Positions 27,017 through 39,000 of a DNA stretch of 64,000 bases are shown one piece after another. Each line of letters opens with the position of its first letter. Positions within the stretch are counted from its first letter, which is position 1. This DNA is from Marinomonas lutimaris. Its GTDB lineage: Bacteria > Pseudomonadota > Gammaproteobacteria > Pseudomonadales > Marinomonadaceae. The stretch is from NCBI RefSeq assembly GCF_019426345.1, contig NZ_JAHLLW010000016.1:336-64335 (forward strand), in the 5' to 3' direction. A program made the translations under genes and the position numbers. Under the pieces are notes generated by a model that saw only the letters and a list, made by a program, of their open reading frames with translations, was not told the DNA's origin and did not search any database.

Positions 27017-30000
27017 ACATGACCGTCTTTTTAACGGAATTATTTCAACAGGGCATTCGAGTACGTCTAGAAGATGACAAACTGAAAGTGGATGCACCAA
27101 AGGGCGCGTTAACTCAGGACATCAAGGCGACCTTAAGCGCAAATAAATCGGCATTGATCGACTATCTGCGTTACCAGAATCGTCAGACGTCTCTGCCAGT
27201 ACTGGCGCGTGTCGACAGAGCACAAGCGCACTTTTCCTTATCCTCAGCCCAGGATCGCATGTGGTTTTTGCAGCGGTTTGAACAGGACAGCGGCGAATAC
27301 AATGTGAATGCATTGTTGGCTTTGACGCCTTTGACAGAGTCGAATAACTGCAACCATACCGTGCTTTTTAAACGCGTGTTTACAGCACTGATTGCCAAAC
27401 AGGAAGTTTTTCGCACGGCCTTTGTGGTCGGGGGCGATGGCCGACCACAAGCCAATTTATTACCCTCCGAACTGCTTCTCTCCCATTGGGATATTGCGGT
27501 AGAGGATTTTCGTGCCGACCCGAATGGGCAAAGACATTATGAGCAAGCGTTAAAGCGGGTCATGCAAACCCCCTTTAATTTGGCTGAGCCGCCCCTGTTT
27601 CGTCTAACCCACTTTCTCTTGCCAACGGGGGAGTCGCACCTTTTATTGACTTTCCATCACATTATTGTGGACCACTGGTCATTACAAAATTTGACACGGT
27701 TAATGGTAAAACAGGCCAATGATTTTCTGACGCAAACTACCTCAGACACCGGGTCAGAGAAGGAAACTTGCCAATACCTTGATTATGCCCACTGGCAGAA
27801 ACAACTTTTGGAAAGCGATATCTACGATACCTTGTTGACCTATTGGCGTAATACCTTGGAGGATGGCGAATACCGTCTGGAACTACCGCTTCGTACCTTG
27901 AAAAGTGCCAAAGTGCAGAGCAAGACAGCACCAGAACAAGAAGGCGATCGCTACCATTTTGCGCTGCATCAAGCCGACTATCAGCGCCTGAAACAGGTGT
28001 GTGAACAGCAGCGGGTGACACCCTACGTGGTATTGCTGGCAGCGTATCAATGGATGTTGCACCAGCGTACCGGACAACGGGACATTCGCGTTGTCACTCC
28101 GGTAACAGAGCGCCCCTTACCAGAGTTGGAAGGCATGTTGGGCTTATTCGTCAATACGCTGATTATCCGTGCCCAATGTGACCGTGATACAAGCGCGGCC
28201 TCGTGGCTGGACCGTGTTCATCAAGCCGTAATGGGAGCCCAGAGCCACAGTGCTATGCCATTTGAGAAACTGGTGGAAGAGCTTGTAACAACGCGGGATC
28301 AGGAGCACGAACCGCTGGCGCAAACCCTATTTAATTATCTGGAAGCGTCGGACGTGAAAGACATGAGGTTAGGGGATCTGAACGTCACCTCCCTGCCAGT
28401 GCCCGAGTTGGGAGCCAAGTTTGATTTGTCCTTGTTTGCGCTTAAGGAAAAAGACGGTATCTCTCTGTCGTTTCAGTACCGCACGGCCTGTTATCAAGCC
28501 GAAGACGTGGCACAACTGGTGGCATATTACCAAACGGCACTGTCTCAGTTACTCGGTGCACTGCAAGGGGAACCGGAGCGTTTGTTGCGCACCTTCCCGA
28601 TATTAAGCGAAGACGAATGGCAGCAATTGAGAGCCTGGAATCGTACAGAAAAAGTGGCCTTCCTGCCGCCGCAATTATCCCACGCCACATTGGGGGACGC
28701 CCTGTTGGCACAGGCACAAAAAACACCACAACAAAAGGCATTGGTGTTTACAACCCGCGAAGAGGGTAAAGTGGTTACTCATCACTGGGATTACCAAACC
28801 CTGGATCATCAGGTGAATAAACTGGCTCACTGGCTGTTAGAGCAGCCAGGGGTTGGCCCGGAAAGCCGCATTGCAATTTGTATGGAACGCAGCGTTCAAA
28901 TGGTAGTCAGCCTTTTGGCGACGGTCAAAGCTGGTTGTGCCTATGTACCGGTGGACCCGGAGCACCCAGAACAACGTTTGCAGTCTATTTTGGGACAGGC
29001 GAGCCCGGCCCTGATGCTCAGCCAACCCGAGTGGATGGACAAAGCGAGTGGGCTATGTGCGGACCTGCCCTGTTACGTGGTCGATAGCGCGTTCTCTTTA
29101 TGCGCCTCATTTAGTGATGAGGTGGTTTTGCCGGCAGTGGACCCTGAGCATTTGGCGTATATCCTGTTCACCTCAGGTTCAACTGGAAAACCCAAAGGGG
29201 TTGCCGTGCCTCATGTGGGGGTCATGAACCGCTTGCTCTGGATGCAAGATACTTATCCGCTGGATGCCAGCGATGTAGTGCTACAGAAAACCCCATACAG
29301 TTTTGATGTGTCCGTGTGGGAGTTTTTCTGGCCTTTAATGGTGGGAGCCACGTTAGTGGTGGCGGAACCTTCGGATCATAAAGATGCGGAAAAGCTGGCT
29401 CACCTGATTGAAGCGCATGGCGTGACTACGCTGCATTTTGTCCCCACCATGCTTCAAGCTTTTCTCGATGGGCGGGCTATTCAGAAGGAGCTGGCGATTT
29501 TAGAGAACAAGAGCACAGGGAATTGTTCTTCCATTCGGCGTGTCTTCACCAGCGGTGAGGCGTTACCCTTTGCCTTGAAAGAACGCTTCTTATCACATTT
29601 TACCTGCGAACTGCATAACCTCTACGGCCCGACAGAAGCCTCCATTGATGTGACCTACTGGGATTGTTCTACGCCTCTGGAAGGCTGTGTGCCCATTGGC
29701 TACCCCATTGCCAATATGCAGACCTGGATTCTCGATGATGACCTGAACCCGTTGCCTGTTGGTGTCGCAGGCGAGCTGTACCTGACAGGGCCGGGGCTGG
29801 CCAGAGGCTACTTTGGTCGGGACGACCTGACCGAGCAGGCCTTTATTGCCAACCCTTATGTGGCACAAATCAGCCCGACCCAAAACCCGCGTTGGTATGC
29901 GCGTTTATATCGCACAGGGGATCTGGCGCGCTATCGTTCAGATGGCAGCATCGAATATCTGGGACGTACCGATTTTCAAGTCAAACTGCGTGGCTTGCGC

Positions 30001-33000
30001 ATCGAACTGGGCGAAATTGAAGCGGCGATTCTTAGCTTGCCGTTTGTTAAGGAAACCATTGTGGTGGTAGAAGACCAGACTCTGGCCGCCTATGTAGTGC
30101 TGATAGGAGAAGAGCCTTCCTGGCAGAGCTGGCAGGCACAATTGGCGCAGCACCTACCCGCATATATGATTCCGGCGGTGTTTATGGCGTTGCCTGCCAT
30201 GCCAGTCAATGTCAACGGTAAGGCTGACCGTAAAGCTCTGCCCAAATTGGATTTGGCCACACACAATGCTGGGGCGTATGTGGCACCGCAAAATGAAAAA
30301 GAGCAACACCTGGCCGAGGTGTTTGCCGAGGTACTCAAACTGGATAAGGTCAGTGTGGGAGACAATTTCTTCGCTCTGGGGGGCGATTCCATTTTGAGCC
30401 TGCAAGTAGTCTCCAAGGCCCGTGAACGTGGCTTGCAGATACAGCCGAAGGATGTCTTTAAGCAAGCCAGTGTGAGAGCTCTGGCGTGGGTGGCAAGCAC
30501 GGCTCAGGAAACCCGCTTTAGTGCCGAGCAAAGCCATGGTGACACGGAACTGAGTGCTATTCAGCATTGGTTTTTGACACAAAACCTGTCTAACCTAAAC
30601 CAATTTAACCAGGCTGTTTTACTGGCTTCACAACAAGATATAGATGCCTCTGTGCTGGAAAAAGCCCTTTGGTACCTTTTGCAATCCCATCCACTGCTGT
30701 GCGCTCGTTTTAACCGCCGGGACAAAGAGAGCTGGAATGAAAGCGTCAAAGCGTCAGGCTGGACACAATCTATCCCGAACCCCGCTGAAATAGATCGAAA
30801 AGCCGTCGTTCTGAACCAGCATAAATGGAAGATAGGTGAGCAAGACGCTTTAGAAAAAACGTCACAGAAAGAAGAGCCTTTACAAGAAAAAATCGACATT
30901 CTGTGCCAGCAAGAACAGGTCTGTTTATCCCTGCAAGAGGGCAGACTATTTCGTGCTAGCCTAGTGTCAGTTAGTTCACCAAAAACCGTTTCTTCAGCAA
31001 AAGCCAGCTCTTCACAAAGAGTAGAGACTCAGGCAACGACTTCCTATCGTTTATTGCTGGTGGTGCATCATTTGGTGATCGATGCAGTTTCCTGGCATAT
31101 ATTGCTGGCGGATCTGGGGCAATATTATCGCCACATTCTCGCGGGTAACACGCCAGAAACACAACAACCTCGTACCTTACCTTACAAAGGTTGGCTGGAG
31201 CAGGTGGCACGGCATCATGCCAAGGCAGAACAACAGGAAAAAGGCATTGCCGCTTGGCGTACTTGGGAGCAACAAAGCGCCGTACAAAAGGCGCTGCAAA
31301 ATCGTTACCCCTTTTCGAATACCTCTCTGTTTCCAGAGCAGGCGATTGGCTTAGCTGATACAGTACGTTTTAGCCTGAGTCGGGGCGAGACCGAAAAGCT
31401 GCTCTTGCAGGTGGGCCTTGGAGTCAATGCCACTACAGAAGAAGTGTGTCTGGCCGCGCTGTCCCGCGCTTTGTATCAATGGACGGGGGAAAAAACACAC
31501 CTGATTCAACTGGAAGGGCATGGCCGTGACCAACTGGATCTGGATGTCAGCCAGACGGTGGGCTGGTTTACTCGCTTGTATCCGGCCTTGCTTACTTTTG
31601 ACAATGAGGGTCTTGGAAATGAGAGCATGGATAACCTCTCGCTCTCCTCTAATCAATGGCGTAAAAGCCTATTAGCGACACGACAAGCTCTAAGCCATCT
31701 GCCCGAGCTAAACCATCTTCTTGGGAAAGACGCCGCGTTTCTGTCGGTGCAATCCTCTCTGGTACATCTGCGCTCGGATGAATGGCAAGCCCCTCTGGTC
31801 TTTAACTATCTGGGGCAGTTGTCAGTGTCTTCCGATACCTTACAAGCTGGTGATACAGCAGAGATGCTTTTTTATAAAGCTCCAGAAGCTCTCTCTGCCT
31901 TTCGGGATGAACAAAATCCTCGTTACTGGCCTATAGAAATGAATGTGTTTGTTCAACAGGACAAATTGAGTGTGAATATCCAATACGCCGCTCAATGTCT
32001 TAGCCGGGAACAGGCGCAAACGTTGGCGTCTTTGATGCAGCACAGTCTTTCGTCTCTGGCACAGGTAGACGAGCTTGTGAAAGGTGCCATTGCCGCGGAT
32101 TATCCACTGGCTAATGTGACTGATCAGCAGGCACTGACACTGGTTGAAAAAATGGATCGTGAAGGCAAGGTGTTAGAGGATCTTTATACCCTTTCACCGG
32201 CCCAACAGGGCATGTATTTTTACTGTTTGGATCATCCTCAGGCCTACATCAGCCAAAGCCTCGTGGCATGTCGGGGGGCGTTCCACATTAGTCATTTCAA
32301 ACGGGCCTGGGAGAGGGCCGTTGCACGCCATACGGCGTTACGTACTTGCTTTATTTGTGATGATGTGAATGAACCTCATCAGGCTGTGCTGGCACAGACA
32401 CCTTTGATCTTTACTCAGCAAGATTACTCGGCTTTGTCCGTCGTGGCTTACAAGAAACAGCAGCAAAGTCTGTTACAGCAGGAACGCCAATCCATCGATT
32501 TGGAGCAGGCGCCTTTAATGCGTCTTTCCCTATTGCAGCAAACAGACGAGGCCGGCGAGGCGTGTTATCAGCTTGTCTGGACCATACATCACCTCATTAT
32601 GGATGGCTGGTGTCTGCAACGTCTGGTCAGTGAAATCATGGCCGACTACCGCACGCTCTGTCTCAATGAAAGAAAAAAATCGGTGGCTCCGGTGCTAGTA
32701 CGGAACACCGAATATCGTGATTTCATTGAATGGTTAAAAGATAATCAACAAAGTGCCAAGGCAGAGTCCTACTGGCGCTCTGTGTTGCAGGGGTTCGCCC
32801 AGGCCAATGCTCTGCCGCGCTACGAAACACTCAGCCAGCATCATGAACAAGCGACCTGTCAGGATGATTTTGTCAGTATGACGCTGGGCGAACAAAACAG
32901 CGAACGTCTTGGACAGTGGGCCAGACAACAGGGCGTCACATTGAATACGGTGATTCAGGGCATTTGGGGACTAGTGTTGTCCCGCTATATGGCGAGCGAT

Positions 33001-36000
33001 GACATCGTCTTTGGGGTGACCACCTCTGGTCGCCCGGCAGACCTTGCTAACGCTGATGGCATTATGGGCGTTTTCATAAACACCTTGCCTCTGCGTCTTC
33101 GTATCAATGGACAGGCCGGGTTAACGGACTGGCTACAGGCGCTACAGGCGCAGAACCTGAAAATGCGTGATTATGAGCAAACCCCTTTGGCGAAGATTCT
33201 GGGGTGGTCTGAGGTGCCCAGCAACGATGCCCTGTTCCACAGTGTCTTGGTGTTTGAAAACCTGCCTGTTTCGGATTCGTCTCCCATTGAAGGGCTGTCT
33301 CTGACGCTGGAAGCTCACCATGTAAAAAACAATTTCCCTCTAACGCTGAGAGTGGTGCCAAAGGCCAACCTGCAATTTGACTTGCTGCTAGACCCAGAAA
33401 AGGTCGATAGCCATCTAGCAAAAGACATGGTGCAGGGGATGATGCAGTGTCTTGACCTGATTACGCAAGAGCAGAAAACGCAAAGCAGCCAGAACCCTGA
33501 GCATACCCTTGGACAGGTTATACGGCATTGGTTAATGACATCAGTGTACAAAGTGCATAAAGCACAGGATGCTGAAAATGCCTTACAGCAAATCTATAAG
33601 CAAGCACGCCACGCCAAGGCACTAGAATGGGAAAGCCATCAGTCAGATGTGTTGAACACTGACAACTATGAGGCCTTATTGCAACAGGCGGCAGCCTTTG
33701 CGCGCGCTTTGCCTGAGATAAGAGAGTCTGAGATAAGCGCTTCAAACTCAGCCGGCCATGAGCCAGTGGTTGCCATTTGCCTGCCAAGACAGAAAGAGCA
33801 GGTGCTTGCCATGCTGGCTGTCTGGTGGAAAGGGGCCGCCTGGGTGTGTATTGATCCCGAGTTCCCACCATCGCGCATTCAGGACATTATCGCCGATGCC
33901 AAACCTGTTTACGTGATTGCCAATGATGCGCCTGCTTGGGACACAACATGTACTTGGTTGCCATTAGCACAGATCACAGCCAACACTGCTACTTTGATCA
34001 ATACTCCGTTGCCAGCATTGCCAGCATTGCCAGCATTGCCGGCGCTTAAAGCTGAGGATACGGCTTATCTGGTGTATACCTCAGGTTCAACTGGTAAGCC
34101 CAAAGGAGTACAGGTGAGCCATGGCAACCTGATCAGTTACGTCTCTGCCCTGTTTGATAGAATCGAGCTGCCGCAGGACGCTTCTATGACCACCTTTGCC
34201 ACCGTAGCAGCCGACCTAGGTTTTACCTGTGTATTGGGGGCATTATGTAGTGGTCGGACGTTACGATTGCTGCCTCCTGAGGCTTACTTTGATCCAGAAA
34301 CCCTAGCCCTGCGGCTCGGCAAAACCCCCGTATCGATACTGAAAATCGCACCAGCGCACTTAACGGCGCTGATGTCGGTAGAAGAACCAGAGCGGCTTTT
34401 GCCCAAGACCTGCCTGATTGTCGGGGGCGAGGTGCTGGACCAAACCCTGTTCGCACGGCTGAAATCCCTGGCACCTGGCATGAAAATCATCAACCACTAC
34501 GGCCCGACCGAGGCCACCATTGGCTGTGCCGCCGGAGAAATGCACAGCGTAGAAGACCGTGTTTGTATTGGCACCGTTCTGAACAACAATCAGGCCTATG
34601 TGGTGGACAACGCCGGGCTTATGGTGCCCCCTTGCATTGGCGGAGAGCTTTGGATTGCCGGTCACGGTGTCGCCAAAGGCTATTTGAATAAGCCGGAGGA
34701 AAGTGCCAGACAATTCAGCCGGACAGATATATGTGGTTTAACTGACAGTGATTTAACCAATCACACAGTCTCTCTGACACTCTATAAAACCGGAGATCGA
34801 GTGGTTCAAAAGAAAGACGGCTCGCTTATTTATCTAGGACGCAGGGACGATCAGGTGAAAATACGCGGTTTCAGAGTGGAGCCTGATGAAGTCGCCGTCA
34901 CGCTGAAAAAACTGCCCGAGGTGGTAGACGCTGTGGTCATGGCAATAGACGGAGTGTCGGGTAAGCGTTTGGCTGCTGCGGTGAGGGTGCAAAATGGAGC
35001 GATTCTGAACGATAAAAACACAGGAGAGGCTCGTTTTCTGAAACAGTTGGAAATGTCTATGGAACAGGCGTTGCCAGATTACATGGTGCCAAGGCGCTGG
35101 CTTGCTCTGACACACTGGCCATTACAACGCAATGGCAAGCTGGATCGTCAGGCGCTGAAAAAACGTTTTATGGAAGAGAAGCAGGCAGTGGAATCCGAAG
35201 ATACTCAACACCTAGAGGCAGCGTCAAAGCCAAAGTCAGCGATGGCATTGCCTGAGGAAAAGGGTACCTCTGTACAAGTGACTTTGCAGTCTATCTGGCA
35301 GACGTTGTTAAAACAGGATGTGGGCATTCACGATAACTTCTTTAGCTTGGGAGGCGATTCTATTATCGCCTTGCAAATGGTGGCCAAAGCCAGACAGTAC
35401 GGCTTTAAACTGACACCGAAGCAACTCTACGCCGCTCCATCAGTGGCGGAGCTGGCGCGTTGTTTAGGCGAGAAAAGTCCGAGAGAAGAAAACCCAAAAG
35501 AAGAAAGCTTAAGTAACACGGCTCTGAGAGTAGAAAACTCAAAGAGCAACAGAGACATTCAGGAGACCTTGATCCAGCTCTGGCAGGATTTACTCAAACA
35601 AAACGTCGTGCCTGATGATAACTTTTTTAGTCTGGGGGGCGATTCCATTATCGCTTTGCAAATGGTGGCCAAAGCCAGACAACACGGCTTTAAACTGACG
35701 CCGAAACAACTCTACGCAGCGCCAACTGTAGCGGAGTTGGCGTCTTATTTGGAAAGCCAGCAGAAAAGCCAACTGGAGAGGAAAACGCAATCAGTGGTTG
35801 TGGAGAAATCAAGTTCCAATGAACCGCCTCGTTCTGTCTCTGCAACAGTGTCTAACCAGACAGAGCAAATACCACTCTTGCCGATTCAGCATTGGTTCTT
35901 TGAACAAGCTCAACCCCATCCCGATTATTGGAATCAGGCAGTGATGCTGCAATTGCCCCATCGGGTAGAGCATGAGGCGATGAGCAGGGCTCTGGAGGCA

Positions 36001-39000
36001 CTACTGGAAAAACACCCTATCCTGACGGCGCGTTTTGCGACTTCTTCTCTTCAGAAGGGCATTACCTATCAGCCTAGCCATGAAACGGCTGCGGTCTATA
36101 GCGCCTTTGAAGCTCAGGACGAAGAGTCGCTGCCAGCATTGGTGGCGGCCATACAAAAAAGTATCAACCTGACTTTGGGGCCGATCTTCAAACTGGCGGC
36201 GTTTAACATGGAAAATGGCACAGCTAGGTTGCTGCTGGTGGCCCACCATCTGGTAGTCGATGGCGTTTCATGGCGGATTCTCGGTCAGGATCTGCATCAA
36301 GCGTACCACGCACTGTGCCGTGGAGATAAGATGAATATAGGCAGTGAAAGCACCACGGCGGCCCAATGGCAACAGGCCTTGCAACGCTTCCCGGAAGAGA
36401 AACGTACATCGGCTCGTCGCTACTGGCAGCCGATGGTCAACCACTATGAGGATGGCATCCTGATTCCTGGTGCTAAACCCGGTCGGGTGAGTGAGGTGCA
36501 TTCTCGCCAGTGCGTGTTTTCCCAAGTATTAACTGATTATCTACTCAGTTTGGGGCAGATCACGGGGCAGATTACAGAGCATATCTCGAGGGAGAGCCAA
36601 TCCCATTCGGCCTGTGAAACGGCCATGTTGTCTGCTCTGGTGCAGGCAGTAAATCGTGTCTTTCCTCGCGAGACGATTCTGCTGGAAATGGAGAGCCATG
36701 GTCGTCGGCCTCTCCATGATGGGCAGGATTTGAGTGAAACCGTGGGGTGGCTGACCAGCCGTTTCCCTGTGCGTTTTGCAACACAGGCATACACACTGGA
36801 AGCCATTGCCGGGCAGTTGAGTTCGGTGCCAGACTTGGGTATCGGCTACGGAGTGCTGCGTTATCTTGAGCAGAGTCTGGCGTTCCCAACGCCGCAACTC
36901 CTGTTTAATTACCTTGGACAAACAGGCACTTTGTCTGCGGATTGGCAACCCATCAAAGGGGCTGGGCAAGCGCGCCATCCACGGTCTGTACGCCGTCAAT
37001 TGATTGATGTGACGGCTCAGGTACGTGATGGGCAATTAGAAGTAAACTGGCAATACCCTGCGTCCTTGCATTCTGCTCTGGAGCCGGTGATAGAAGCCTT
37101 TGAAAGCTATTTAAATCAAACTCATCAGCCGGATGGGGGCGGCTCAGGTTCAGGCGTAAAGAGTCAAAACACGCAATCTGATAATCAAGAAGTGCGGGAT
37201 TACCCCTTAACGCCAGTGCAACAGGGTATGTATCTGCACAGCCTTGCATCGGGTTCGGTATATTTTAACCAAACTGCCGTTGCCATTAACGGTGAGCTTA
37301 AGCCAGAGCCGTTTTTGCAAGCCTGGCAGGATACCGTCAACGCGGAGCAAGCACTAAAAGCCTGTTTCTGGGAGACGGAGCAGGGTGAACCAAGGCAAAG
37401 CTTTATGCAACGTGTGCATTTACCAGTGCAGATACTGAACTGGTCTGCCTTAAGCAATATTGAGCAACATCAGGCGCTGGAAACATTGTGTCAGCAGGAC
37501 CGTGCCAAAGGCTTTGAACTGGCAACGCCACCCTTGATGCGTATATTCCTGATTCGTATCTCCGCGCGGGAACATTGGTTAATCTGGAGCCGACATCACC
37601 TGATTGTCGATGCTTGGTGTTCGGCTCTGGTGATTCAGGATGTGATGGTGCGTTATCGCAAAGCATTGGGAGATCCGACGGTCTCTTTGCGGCCACGTCC
37701 TGATTTTTCCACCTATCTGGACTTTTTAAACCAGCAAGACAGACAGGCCAGCTTGGGATTCTGGAAAGACTATTTACAGGGCTACGAGACATCAGTGGCA
37801 CTGCCACGTGGCGAAAGCGGAGTGTCGTTTGAGCTTATTGACCATAGCTTGGATTTCGCAACCACCATTTCCTTAAAAGCTTTGTGCCGAACTCATGGAA
37901 TTACGCTGAATGCCTTGTTCCAGGCAGCCTGGGCCATGGTGCTGTCTCACCACAGTGGGCAGCAAGACATAGTGTTTGGTATGACGACCTCTGGGCGTCC
38001 GCCAGAACTGGATCAGGCTCAGCGCATCGTGGGGATTTTTATTAATACCCTAGCCGTGCGCTTAACTCTGAAAGCGGATGCTACCCTGCAAGACCTGCTG
38101 GCTCAGGCTCATCAACAAGGGGTGTCATTGCGTGAGCACGAAAGTGTGCCCTTAGTGGAAATTGCCTCGCAAAGTGCCCTGCAACCAGGGCAGTCGCTTT
38201 TTGAGACACTTCTAGTGTTTGAAAATGAAGCCTTGGGAGAAGCATCCAGTGAAGGCGTTTCCGATAATCCCAATAAAAGAAACCAAGGCTTATCCGTCTC
38301 GCCGCTAAAAGCCTATGAGCGCAACAATTACCCACTGACATTAACTATTATGCCCCATGATGAGGTTCTGCTGCGCATGGCTTGCGATGGCGAGAGAGTG
38401 TCGCTAAAGGCGGCCAAAGCCATGTTGACCTCCCTTGAGGCGCTGCTACGGGTATTCACTCAGGCAGAACAAGGTACATCCTTGACGCACATTGCCCATC
38501 GGGCGTTTTCTCGTAACGCCCATTTTCAGGGGCCAGAGAGGGACCTTAAAGGCTGGTCTCTTGGTAAAGGCCTATTGGCAGATTGGGAGGCGAAAAAAGA
38601 TCTTGTGGCGGTGGTCGATGGCAACGGACAGCTTACTTACGAACAATTGCTGGATCGAGTATTGCTTCTTGCTCAGGGGTTGAGAGAAAAAGGGATAACC
38701 GAGCACAGCCGAGTTGCTGTGTGTCATCCTCGCCGAGTTGATATGTTGGTGGCCTTGCTCGGTGTATACGTCAGTGGTGCCAGTTATGTGCCTTTGGACC
38801 CACAACAACCGATAGAACGGCTCAATCTGATTCTGGAAGGCGCACAGCCGCACTGCATTTTGACGGATGGTCGTATTGAAATAGGCTCGACATCATTGTG
38901 TCATAGTGTGCCTGAGCTGGTAGCTCAGACAACGTTGAGTGAATATGACCGAGCGGAAGCATTAGCCCGTATGACGGCACAGGACAGCGGCCTGGCGTAT

